Positions 44,407 through 53,193 of a stretch of DNA of 64,000 bases are shown here, piece after piece. The stretch spans positions 62,001 through 126,000 of the forward strand of contig CAWICZ010000008.1 in assembly GCA_963834825.1 (NCBI GenBank). The letters are read 5' to 3'. The notes under the pieces are model-generated. The model was not told the DNA's origin. It was given only the letters and a program-made list of their open reading frames with translations, and did not search any database. The translations under genes and the position numbers were made by a program. Position 1 is the first letter of the stretch. Each line of letters begins with the position of its first letter. The stretch comes from JACDAN01 sp963834825 (GTDB lineage Bacteria; Actinomycetota; Thermoleophilia; Gaiellales; Gaiellaceae).

Positions 44407-45685
44407 ATGTCGACCCGCGCGCAGACGAGGTCTGAAGCGGTCGTTGCGGCCCGCGAGCGCTACGTCGCACGGGGGATCTCGACGCCGCCGCTCGTCGTCG
44501 CCCGCGCGGAGGGCGCGCGCATCGAAGACGCCGACGGTCGCAGCTACATCGACTTCGCGGGCGGGCTCGGCTGCCAGAACACCGGGCACGGGTTCGCCGC
44601 CGCAGCGATCCACGAGCAGGTCGACCAGTACCTCCACCAGTGCTTCATGGTCGGCATCTACGAGCCGTACGTCGAGGTCTGCCGACTGCTCGCCGAGCTG
44701 TCGCCCTGTCGCGGCGAGGAGCAGCGAAGCCTGCTCCTGAACAGCGGTGCAGAAGCGGTCGAGAACGCGGTGAAGATCGCCCGCGCGGCCACGGGCCGTC
44801 CCGCCGTCCTCGTCTTCGACCACGCCTTCCACGGCCGGACGCTGCTGACGATGACGATGACGAACAAGCTGGTCTACCGCCGCGGCTTCGGCCCGTTCGC
44901 CCCCGAGGTCTACCGGGCACCGGCGCCCTACCCGTACCGCGGAACCTCCTCCGACGACGCACTCGCAGCGCTCGAGAGCCTCTTCCGGTCCGAGGTCGAT
45001 CCCGAGTCGATCGCCTGCGCCGTGATCGAGCCGGTCCAGGGCGAAGGAGGCTTCATCCCGATGCCGCCGGACTTTCCGAGGCGGCTCCAGGAGCTCCTCG
45101 GCCGCCATGGGATCCTCTTCGTCGCCGACGAGGTTCAGAGCGGCGTCGGACGGACCGGAACGATGTGGGCGATCGAGCAGTACGGCGTCGAGCCGGACCT
45201 CCTCGTCTCAGCGAAGTCGCTCGGCGGCGGGCTGCCGCTCGGCGCCGTCACCGGGCCGGCCGAGATCGTCGATGCCGTGGCGCCCGGTGGACTGGGTGGG
45301 ACCTTCGGCGGCAACCCAGTCGCCTGCGCGGCGGCGATCGCCGTGCTCGAGGAGGTGCGGCGCCCGGAGTTCCTCGCCCGGGCTCGCGAGCTCGGGGAGA
45401 CGATCCGCGCCGAGCTCGACCAGCTCGCGGCCCGCCATGACGTCATCGGGGAAGTCAGAGGCCTCGGCCCGATGCTGGCCTTCGAGCTGAAAGAGCAGAC
45501 ACCCGAGCTCGCCTCGGCCGTGACCGCAAGCGCCCGCGAAAAGGGCCTCGTCCTGCTCTCGTGCGGGCTCTGACGGAAACGTGATCAGGATCCTCGTCCC
45601 GCTAGTGATCTCCGCCGCCGATCTCGCTCAGGGACTCGAGCTGCTGGAGGAGTCGCTTGTCGACGCAAGCTCCCGCACGGTCTAG
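44407..45685 (+). CDS. Class III aminotransferase, GABA/putrescine type (C-terminal frameshift)
   Basis: A PLP aminotransferase of about 425 residues: DADGRSYIDFAGGLGCQNTG, LLNSGAEAVENAVKIARAAT, FDHAFHGRTLLTMTMT, VIEPVQGEGGFIPMP, the FVADEVQSGVGRTG site and the PLP-Lys in LVSAKSLGGGLPLGAVTG. The layout matches 4-aminobutyrate aminotransferase (GabT/PuuE). After LVLLSCGL one extra base (CTCTGACGG) creates a stop at 45571; skipping it gives YGNVIRILVPLVIS and an end at 45685. It is followed, with overlap, by the polyamine importer genes, so it probably transaminates an imported amine or its product. Confidence 0.88.
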
Positions 45686-46736
45686 CGATCCCGCGACGAC
45701 CGACCCCGCTGTCCCCGACGTCGAAACGGTCGGCCTTCAGCGCAGCTACGGCGACGTTGCGGCCGTCGCCGGCGTCGATCTCCGGATCCCTGCCGGCGAG
45801 TTCTTCACCTTGCTCGGCCCGAGTGGGTCCGGGAAGACGACGACGCTTCGGCTGATCGCAGGGTTCGAGCGACCCGACTCCGGCCGCATCCTGCTCAAGG
45901 GCCGTGACGTGACCAACCTCCCGCCGTACTCACGAGACGTCAACACCGTCTTCCAGGACTACGCGCTGTTCCCGCATATGAGCGTCGAGCAGAACGTCGC
46001 CTACGGCCTGATGGTGAAACGGGTCGGGAAGGCGGAGCGCCGACAGCGCGCCGGCGAAGCGCTCGAGATGGTTCGACTCACAGGCCTCGGCGAGCGCCGG
46101 CCCGGCCAGCTGTCCGGCGGCCAGCGGCAGCGGGTCGCGCTCGCGCGGGCGATCGTGAACCGGCCGCAGGTGCTCCTGCTCGACGAGCCGCTCGGCGCTC
46201 TCGACCTGAAGCTTCGCCAGCAGATGCAAATCGAGCTCAAGCGGATTCAGCAGGAGGTCGGGATCACGTTCATCTACGTGACGCACGACCAGGAAGAGGC
46301 GCTGACGATGAGCGACCGGCTCGCCGTCTTCCTGGACGGGCGCATCGAGCAGGTCGGCAGCCCGGCCGAGGTGTACGAGCACCCGGAGAGCGAGTTCGTC
46401 GCCGGCTTCGTGGGCGTCTCCAACGTCCTCGAGCGCGACGGCCGTCGCTTCACCGTTCGGCCTGAGAAGATCCGGCTCCTCGAAGAAGACGAGGAGCCGG
46501 CGGCCGGCTCGAAGGTACACAGCGAGCGAGGCCATATCCGTGAGGTCGTCTACGTCGGGATGGTCACCCGTTACGTCGTCGACCTCGAGGGCGGCGGGTC
46601 GCTCACCGTCGTCCGCCAGAACCTCGAGACCACCTCGGCGGACATCGTCGAGGCGCGCGGGCGCGCAGTCCGCCTCGAGTGGCGTCCAGAACACACCTAC
46701 GAAATCGATCCGGGGGGAGAGACGGAGGACGAATGA
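45657..46736 (+). CDS. potA: Polyamine ABC transporter ATPase (copy 1)
   Basis: A 359-residue ATPase: FFTLLGPSGSGKTTTLRLIA (Walker A), LSGGQRQRVALARAI (signature), VLLLDEPLGALDLKLR (Walker B/D-loop) and FIYVTHDQEEALTMS (H-loop). A C-terminal TOBE domain (about 270-350) is typical of PotA. DVNTVFQDYALFPHMSVEQN is the usual PotA Q-loop. TTG start with GGAGGAG seven bases upstream; it overlaps the restored aminotransferase end. ATGA overlap with the binding-protein gene. Confidence 0.93.
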   Translation: MSTQAPARSSDPATTDPAVPDVETVGLQRSYGDVAAVAGVDLRIPAGEFFTLLGPSGSGKTTTLRLIAGFERPDSGRILLKGRDVTNLPPYSRDVNTVFQDYALFPHMSVEQNVAYGLMVKRVGKAERRQRAGEALEMVRLTGLGERRPGQLSGGQRQRVALARAIVNRPQVLLLDEPLGALDLKLRQQMQIELKRIQQEVGITFIYVTHDQEEALTMSDRLAVFLDGRIEQVGSPAEVYEHPESEFVAGFVGVSNVLERDGRRFTVRPEKIRLLEEDEEPAAGSKVHSERGHIREVVYVGMVTRYVVDLEGGGSLTVVRQNLETTSADIVEARGRAVRLEWRPEHTYEIDPGGETEDE

Positions 46737-47926
46737 GCAAAGCACGATGGCGCTACCTGAAGGCAATCGGGCTGGCGGCTTTCCTGGTCGTGGCGCTCCT
46801 GTCCGCTGTGAGCTGCGGCGGCGACGATGGAGGCGAGGCAGGCGGCACGACGACGACCGCGGCCGAGAACCTGCCGACGTCGATCGGCGACCCCGAAGGC
46901 CAAGTCAACCTGATCAACTGGGCCGGCTACGTCGAGAAAGACTGGGTCACGCCGTTCGAGCAGGAGACCGGCTGCAAGGTCAACTCGAAGGTCGGAGCCA
47001 CGTCGGACGAGATGGTCACGCTGATGCGGACCGGCAACTACGACGGCGTCTCCGCCTCGGGGGACGCGACGCTCCGCCTGATCGCAGCCGAAGACGTCGC
47101 GCCGGTGAACACCGACCTGATCGAGAACTACGCCAAGGTCTTCGATGGCCTGAAGGACCAGCCCCACAACACGGTCGACGGCCAGTCCTACGGCGTCCCA
47201 CACGGACGTGGAGCGAACCTCCTGGCCTGGCGCACTGACGTCGTTCAGCCCGCCCCGGACAGCTGGGGCGCCGTCTTCGACGCGAACTCGCCCTACAAGG
47301 GCAAGGTGACCGCGTACGACAGCCCGATCTACATCGCGGACGCCGCGCTCTACCTGAAGGCGACGAAGCCGGAGCTCAACATCACGGATCCCTACGAGCT
47401 CGACGAGGAGCAGTTCCAGGCCGCGGTCGACCTGCTCAAGGAGCAGAACGCAAACATCGGCGAGTACTGGAGCGACGCCGCCAAGCAGATCCAGTCGTTC
47501 ACGAACCAGAACACGGTCGTCGGGACGACCTGGCAGTACCAGGTGAATCAGCTGAGCGGTGCGAAGGATCCGGTGCCCGTGAAGGCGATCCTCCCGAAGG
47601 AGGGCTCGACGGGCTGGTCGGACACCTGGATGATCTCCTCCAAGGCCAAGAACCCGAACTGCATGTACCTCTGGATGAACTACATCATCTCGCCGAAGGC
47701 GAACGCCATGGCGACGGAGTACTTCGGCGAGGCCCCGGTCAACGCCGAGGCCTGCGCTCTGACGCAGGCGAAGAACCACTGCGCGCTCTTCCACGCGCAG
47801 GACGAGGCGTACTTCGACAAGGTCGCGTACTGGAAGACCCCGGTCGCAGACTGCGGCGACGACCGCGGCGAGGTCTGCAAGGACTACAGCGAATGGACGC
47901 AAGCCTGGACCGAGATCAAGGGGTAG
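46733..47926 (+). CDS. potD: Polyamine-binding lipoprotein (copy 1)
   Basis: A 397-residue extracellular solute-binding protein (SBP_bac_8/PotD type). The lipoprotein signal ends LLSAVSCGGDD, followed by a Gly/Thr linker. LINWAGYVEKDWVTPFEQET, GDATLRLIAAEDVAPVNTDL, VPHGRGANLLAWRTDVV and the C-terminal TWMISSKAKNPNCMYLWMNY are typical of PotD/PotF relatives. ATG overlaps potA (ATGA). The ligand is expected to be a polyamine or diamine. Confidence 0.9.
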   Translation: MSKARWRYLKAIGLAAFLVVALLSAVSCGGDDGGEAGGTTTTAAENLPTSIGDPEGQVNLINWAGYVEKDWVTPFEQETGCKVNSKVGATSDEMVTLMRTGNYDGVSASGDATLRLIAAEDVAPVNTDLIENYAKVFDGLKDQPHNTVDGQSYGVPHGRGANLLAWRTDVVQPAPDSWGAVFDANSPYKGKVTAYDSPIYIADAALYLKATKPELNITDPYELDEEQFQAAVDLLKEQNANIGEYWSDAAKQIQSFTNQNTVVGTTWQYQVNQLSGAKDPVPVKAILPKEGSTGWSDTWMISSKAKNPNCMYLWMNYIISPKANAMATEYFGEAPVNAEACALTQAKNHCALFHAQDEAYFDKVAYWKTPVADCGDDRGEVCKDYSEWTQAWTEIKG

Positions 47927-47930
47927 GTAA

Positions 47931-48833
47931 CTGACTTCGGTCACGCACGGAGAGCCGCCGCCTCGGGAGGGCCCGGGGCGGCGGCTCTCGTCGTTTCTCT
48001 TCCGCCATCCAAAGCTGCGGCTCGGAGCGCTGCTCGCATCGCCGATCGCCTGGCTCGGCATCGCGTACCTCGGCTCGCTCGCGGTCCTCTTCTCGACCGC
48101 CCTCTGGCGCCTCGACCCGTTCACGTCCGAGGTCGTGCGAGACATCAGCCTCGACAACTTCCGCACGCTCTGGGAGGAGGACGTCTACCGCCGGATCGTG
48201 CTGCGGACGGTCGGCCTGGCCGCTGCGGTCACGGTCACGGACGCCGTGCTGGCCTTCCCGATCGCCTACTACATGGCACGGGTGGCGTCGCGGCGCACCC
48301 GTGGATTGCTGATCGTCGCGATCCTCACCCCGCTCTGGGCCAGCTACCTCGTGAAGGTCTACGCCTGGCGGACGATCCTCGCCGGCGAGGGCATCCTCAA
48401 CTGGGCGCTCGCGCCGTTCGGCCTCGAGGGGCCCGGCTACACGACTACCGGAACCTGGCTCGTGTTCACGTACCTCTGGCTGCCGTACATGATCCTGCCG
48501 ATCTACGCGGGGCTCGAGCGCATCCCGAACTCGCTGCTCGAAGCCTCGTCCGACCTGGGCGCAAAGGGGTTTCGTACCTTCAGGCGAGTCGTTCTCCCGC
48601 TCGTCTTCCCCGCCCTCGTCGCGGGCTCGATCTTCACGTTCTCGCTGACGCTCGGGGACTACATCACGCCACAGGTCGTCGGCAACACGAACTTCATCGG
48701 CAACGTCGTGTACTCGAACGTGGGCGTTGCGAACAACCTCCCGTTCGCGGCTGCCTTCGCGACGGTTCCCGTGCTGATCATGATCGTCTACCTCGCGCTC
48801 GCGAAGCGTGCGGGCGCGTTCGAGAACCTATGA
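47931..48833 (+). CDS. potB: Polyamine ABC transporter permease PotB-like (copy 1), CTG start
   Basis: A membrane protein of about 300 residues with six helices: LLASPIAWLGIAYLGSLAVL first, then GLAAAVTVTDAVLAFPIAYY. The permease EAA loop is EASSDLGAKGFRTFRRVVLP. The open frame extends to CTG 47931 and contains no ATG, GTG or TTG before GTG 48135. Starting at 48135 would remove the first transmembrane helix. CTG is therefore proposed, with AAGGGG about 10 bases upstream. A base error of GTG to CTG is also possible. ATGA overlap with potC. Confidence 0.88.
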   Translation: MTSVTHGEPPPREGPGRRLSSFLFRHPKLRLGALLASPIAWLGIAYLGSLAVLFSTALWRLDPFTSEVVRDISLDNFRTLWEEDVYRRIVLRTVGLAAAVTVTDAVLAFPIAYYMARVASRRTRGLLIVAILTPLWASYLVKVYAWRTILAGEGILNWALAPFGLEGPGYTTTGTWLVFTYLWLPYMILPIYAGLERIPNSLLEASSDLGAKGFRTFRRVVLPLVFPALVAGSIFTFSLTLGDYITPQVVGNTNFIGNVVYSNVGVANNLPFAAAFATVPVLIMIVYLALAKRAGAFENL

Positions 48834-49643
48834 GCGGCCGTCTTTCTTCGGGTCGCTACGACCCTGACGCTGGCCTTCATCTACCTCCCGCTCTTCGTGA
48901 TCGGGCTCTACGCGTTCAACGAGAGCATCACGCAGGGCTGGCCGATCTCCGGCTACACGCTCGACTGGTTCGGCGAGGCCTGGCGCGACGACTCCGTGCG
49001 GGAAGCGCTCGCCCTCTCTGTGAAAGCCGCGCTGGCGGCGACCGCGGTTGCGCTCGTGCTGGGAACGCTGGCGTCGCTCGCCGTCGCGCGCTACCGGTTC
49101 TTCGGGCGGGAGTCGATCTCGTTTCTCCTCATCCTTCCGATCGCTCTGCCGGGCATCGTCACCGGGATGGCCCTCAACTCGACGTTCGTCCGCTTCGGCT
49201 TCGACTTCGGCCTCGCCACGATCGTCATCGGCCACGCCACCTTCTGCGTCGTCGTCATCTACAACAACGTGATCGCGCGGCTGCGGCGCACGACCAGCTC
49301 GCTCGAGGAGGCTTCGTCGGACCTCGGAGCCGACGCCTGGCAGACCTTTCGCTACGTCACGTTTCCCCAGCTGCGGACGGCGCTCTTGGCCGGTGGGCTG
49401 CTCGCCTTCGCGCTCTCTTTCGACGAGGTGATCGTGACTACGTTCACGTCGGGTGCCGACCAGACGCTGCCGATCTGGATCTTCACCAACCTCGCACGAC
49501 CCCAGCAGCTGCCGATCATCAACGTCGTCGCCGTCGTCGTGATCCTGCTCTCCGTGATCCCCGTCTGGATCGCGCAGCGGCTGACCCACGAACCCGCCGG
49601 CGTCGGCGGGACCGCAGGAACGGCCGCCGGTGCGCGACAGTGA
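48830..49643 (+). CDS. potC: Polyamine ABC transporter permease PotC-like (copy 1), early frameshift
   Basis: From 48830 the ATG reads MSGRL. One extra base at about 48839 must be skipped to give VFLRVATTLTLAFIYLPLFV, the normal first helix. The rest has six helices and the EAA loop (EEASSDLGADAWQTFRYVTF), with LSFDEVIVTTFTSGADQTLP as in PotC. The start is fixed by the ATGA overlap with potB. A start at 48897 without the shift would lose part of helix 1. Confidence 0.88.
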
Positions 49644-49673
49644 GATAGTTCAGCGAATCCAGGAGGTTTACGC

Positions 49674-51110
49674 ATGAGCGTCACGGTGCAGCAGTTCAAG
49701 AACTTCGTCGGGGGTGAGTGGGTCGATGCCGCGGAGGGCGGGACCGCCGAGATCCTCAACCCGGCTACGGGCGAGACGATCGCCGAGGTCCCCGACGGGA
49801 CCCAGGCCGACGTCGATCGTGCCGTCGAGGCTGCTGAGAAAGCGTTCCCCGCCTGGCGTGAGTCGACTCCGGCCGAGCGCGCGGAGGTACTCCTCAAGCT
49901 CGCCGACGTGATCGACGAGCACACCGAGGAGCTCGCCGAGCTCGAGTCGCGGAACGTCGGGAAGCCGCTCGCCGCGGCGCGCGACGAGATGCCGGTCTGC
50001 TCGGACAACATCCGCTTCTTCGCCGGCGCGGCGCGCATACTCGAGGGCCGTTCGGCCGGCGAGTACATGGAGGGCTACACCTCCTGGATCCGGCGCGAGC
50101 CCATCGGGGTCGTCGGACAGATCGCGCCGTGGAACTACCCGCTGATGATGGCGGTCTGGAAGTTCGCGCCGGCGCTCGCAGCCGGCAACACCTCGGTCCT
50201 CAAACCCTCGGAGCAGACGCCGCTCTCGACGCTGCGGTTCGCGCAGCTCGCGTCCGAGCACGTCCCAAGCGGTGTCCTCAACGTCATCACCGGGGACGGG
50301 GAACCGGTGGGCGCCGGCATCGTCCGTCACCCCGACGTCCGCATGGTCTCGCTGACCGGGGACGTTGCAACCGGGAAGGAGGTCGCGCGTGCCGCCGCCG
50401 AGACGCTCAAGCGCGTCCACCTCGAGCTCGGCGGCAAGGCGCCCGTGATCGTCTTCGACGACGCGGACCCCACTCAGGTCGCCGAGGCGATCAAGATCGC
50501 CGGCTACTGGAACTCGGGGCAGGACTGCACCGCCGCGTCGCGTGTGGTCGCCGGCCCGAAGATCTACGACAAGCTGCTCGAGGAGCTCGTCCCGGCCGTC
50601 GAGTCGATGCAGGTCGGCGATCCCGCCGAGGGCGACGACATCGAGATGGGGCCGGTGATCTCCAAGGCCCAGCAGGAGCGCGTGCTCGGCTTCCTCGACC
50701 GGGCGAAGGGCGCCAACGTCCTGACCGGCGGTGGAACGAACGGCGACCGCGGCTTCTTCGTCAAGCCGACGGTCGTCGTCGACGTCGACCAGACGGACGA
50801 GATCGTTCAGCGCGAGGTCTTCGGGCCTGTCGTCACCGTGCAGCGCTTCGCCGACGACGACGAGGCGCTCGCGTGGGCGAACGACGTCCCCTACGGACTG
50901 GCCGCCTCGGTCTTCACGCGTGACATCGGACGAGCCCTGAACGCGTCGCGGAAGCTGGACTTCGGAACCGTCTGGATCAACGATCACATCCCGCTTGTCT
51001 CCGAGATGCCGCACGGCGGCTTCAAGCAGTCGGGCTACGGCAAGGACCTCTCGGCCTACTCACTGGAGGACTACACGCGGGTCAAGCACGTGATGGCGAA
51101 GCTCGACTGA
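49674..51110 (+). CDS. Gamma-aminobutyraldehyde dehydrogenase (PatD-like)
   Basis: A 478-residue NAD(P)-dependent aldehyde dehydrogenase: Rossmann IAPWNYPLMMAVWKFAPALA, the general-base Glu in VHLELGGKAPVIVFDDADP and the nucleophile Cys in YWNSGQDCTAASRVV. The GQDCTA context is typical of gamma-aminobutyraldehyde dehydrogenases (PatD/Prr). The product would be GABA. It lies 30 bp after potC with an AGGAGG site at proper distance. It fits putrescine conversion after transamination or oxidation. Confidence 0.9.
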   Translation: MSVTVQQFKNFVGGEWVDAAEGGTAEILNPATGETIAEVPDGTQADVDRAVEAAEKAFPAWRESTPAERAEVLLKLADVIDEHTEELAELESRNVGKPLAAARDEMPVCSDNIRFFAGAARILEGRSAGEYMEGYTSWIRREPIGVVGQIAPWNYPLMMAVWKFAPALAAGNTSVLKPSEQTPLSTLRFAQLASEHVPSGVLNVITGDGEPVGAGIVRHPDVRMVSLTGDVATGKEVARAAAETLKRVHLELGGKAPVIVFDDADPTQVAEAIKIAGYWNSGQDCTAASRVVAGPKIYDKLLEELVPAVESMQVGDPAEGDDIEMGPVISKAQQERVLGFLDRAKGANVLTGGGTNGDRGFFVKPTVVVDVDQTDEIVQREVFGPVVTVQRFADDDEALAWANDVPYGLAASVFTRDIGRALNASRKLDFGTVWINDHIPLVSEMPHGGFKQSGYGKDLSAYSLEDYTRVKHVMAKLD

Positions 51111-51111
51111 G

Positions 51112-52623
51112 TTGACAGACACGGCGATTCCTGCGGACGAGGCGGCAGTCCCGGACGAGGCGGGCGAAGGCCTCAAGCCAGGCGCGATCGGATTCCTGGA
51201 CGCGACTGTGATCGGGCTGGCGTCGACCGCGCCGGCTTATTCGCTCGCTGCGGTCATCGGGACGGTCGTGGTCGTCGTCGGCGTCCAGGCGCCGGCGGCG
51301 CTGCTCGCGTCCTTCATCCCGATGTTCTTCATCGCGACGGCCTTCTACTACATGAACAAGGCCGATCCGGACGCGGGCACAACCTTCTCGTGGGTGACAC
51401 GGGCACTCGGCCCGTGGCCGGGATGGATCGGCGGCTGGGCGGTCTGCACGACGGGGATCCTCGTCGTCGGGTCGCTGGCAGACGTGGGCGCCCGCTACAC
51501 GTACCTCCTCTTCGGCGCCGACGGCGCAGCCGGGTCGAAAGTCGCGGTCACGGCGCTCGCCGTCGCCTACATCGTCGTACTCACCGCGATCTGCGTGATC
51601 GGTACCGAGCTGTCCGCCCGGCTTCAGCGGGTCATGATCCTGGCGCAGGTCGGCGCCCTGCTTCTGTTTGCGATCGTGGCGCTCGCGAAGGTCTGGGGCA
51701 ACGACGCCGGCGTCGGCTCGATCGATCCGTCGCTCTCCTGGCTCAACCCCTTCGAGATCGACAGCCGGGCGACGCTCGTCTCGGCGCTGCTCATCGGCGT
51801 CTTCATCTACTGGGGGTGGGAATCCGCGGTGAACCTGACCGAAGAGACGGAGGACTCACGCTCTGCCCCGGGGCTGGCGGCGGTGATCAGCACGGTGATC
51901 CTGCTCGTGACGTACGTCTCGGTCACAGTCGCGGTCGTCGCCTTCGCGGGCCTCGAGACGCTCGCCGAGTTCGACGACGACGACGCCATCTTGGGCACCC
52001 TCGCCGGCGACGTGCTCGGGTCGCCGTGGGACAAGCTCGTGCTGCTGGCCATCGTCACCTCGGCGGTCGCCTCGACACAGACCACGATCATCCCCTCCTC
52101 TCGGACCTCGTTCTCGATGGCTCGCGCGGGAGCGCTGCCGCGGGCTTTCGCCGCGATCCATCCACGGTTCCGCACGCCGCACATCTCCACGATCGTGGTC
52201 GCGGCGCTCGCGATCGCCTGGTACGTCCCGGCCAATTTCATCAGCGAGAACTTCCTCTTCGACACGATCGCCGCGCTGTCGCTGATGATCGCGTTCTACT
52301 ACGCGCTCTCGGGACTCGCGTGCGTCGTCTACTACCGCCATCAGCTGACCAAGTCGGTGAAGAACTTCCTGTTCATCGGCGTTGCGCCGCTGGTCGGGGC
52401 GGCGATGCTCGGTTACCTCTTCATCGAGTCGATCCGCCTCTTCGCCGACCCGGAGGAGTCCTACACCGGCCAGGACCTCTTCGGCTTCGGCGTTCCGCTC
52501 GTGATCGGGCTGGGATTCCTGCTCCTCGGCGTGGTCATTCTCATCCTCTGGCGGCTGGCCGGACACGAGCGCTTCTTCTCGCGTAAACCGCTCGAAGCGG
52601 CCGACCCGGAGCTGGTGGCGTAG
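51112..52623 (+). CDS. APC-family amino acid/amine permease
   Basis: A 503-residue transporter with about 12 helices. The APC opening is IGFLDATVIGLASTAPAYSL, followed by FSWVTRALGPWPGWIGGWAV and FIYWGWESAVNLTEETEDS. The C-terminal half is hydrophobic to the end. Position between aldehyde dehydrogenase and stress protein in an amine cluster suggests putrescine, GABA or an amino acid as substrate. TTG start, 1 bp after the dehydrogenase stop. Confidence 0.88.
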   Translation: MTDTAIPADEAAVPDEAGEGLKPGAIGFLDATVIGLASTAPAYSLAAVIGTVVVVVGVQAPAALLASFIPMFFIATAFYYMNKADPDAGTTFSWVTRALGPWPGWIGGWAVCTTGILVVGSLADVGARYTYLLFGADGAAGSKVAVTALAVAYIVVLTAICVIGTELSARLQRVMILAQVGALLLFAIVALAKVWGNDAGVGSIDPSLSWLNPFEIDSRATLVSALLIGVFIYWGWESAVNLTEETEDSRSAPGLAAVISTVILLVTYVSVTVAVVAFAGLETLAEFDDDDAILGTLAGDVLGSPWDKLVLLAIVTSAVASTQTTIIPSSRTSFSMARAGALPRAFAAIHPRFRTPHISTIVVAALAIAWYVPANFISENFLFDTIAALSLMIAFYYALSGLACVVYYRHQLTKSVKNFLFIGVAPLVGAAMLGYLFIESIRLFADPEESYTGQDLFGFGVPLVIGLGFLLLGVVILILWRLAGHERFFSRKPLEAADPELVA

Positions 52624-52755
52624 GTGCCCCATCCAGCAATGCAGCCGGCTTCTGGCCGCGATCACGCGGCGCCAAAGCCTTGGCGCGGTCGAGTGCGACC
52701 TCTGGCTTGGTGCTCGCGACCCAGAACCTCGGCGGCATCACTGGAAGGGGCACTA

Positions 52756-53187
52756 GTGGCGACGATCGTTCTCGGCTACGACGGCTCCGGCTGCGCCCGC
52801 TGCGCGCTGAAGGCTTCACTCGATCTCTGCACAGCCCTCGGCGACCGGCTGGTGATCGCTTATGCGTACGAACCGCCGGGAAAGATCGCCGGCGAAGAGT
52901 TCGCCGAGCACCGGCGCGCACTCGGGGAAATCGGCGAGCGGATGACCGCCGAAGCACTCGAGCAGGCCCGCGCCGCAGGGGTGGACGCGGAGGTCGCGCT
53001 CGTCCCCGAGCGACCGACCGAGGCGCTGACGCAGCTCGGCGCCCGGCACGACGCGCGCATGATCGTCGTCGGCACCCAGGGCGAGAGCCCGCTCAAGGGC
53101 GCGATCCTCGGCTCGATCCCACACAAGCTCCTCCAGGTCTCGGATCGGCCGGTTCTGGCCGTTCCGCCCTACGACGACGACGAATGA
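52756..53187 (+). CDS. Universal stress protein (UspA family)
   Basis: A 143-residue USP: TIVLGYDGSGCARCALKASL at the start and the ATP-binding loop VVGTQGESPLKGAILGSIPH (G-x2-G-x9-G-S/T type). Such proteins bind ATP and accompany transporters. GTG start after GGAAGGGG, chosen over upstream in-frame codons that lack conservation. The 130-bp gap before it shows no other feature. It is convergent with the amine oxidase gene. Confidence 0.88.
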   Translation: MATIVLGYDGSGCARCALKASLDLCTALGDRLVIAYAYEPPGKIAGEEFAEHRRALGEIGERMTAEALEQARAAGVDAEVALVPERPTEALTQLGARHDARMIVVGTQGESPLKGAILGSIPHKLLQVSDRPVLAVPPYDDDE

Positions 53188-53193
53188 AGCCGC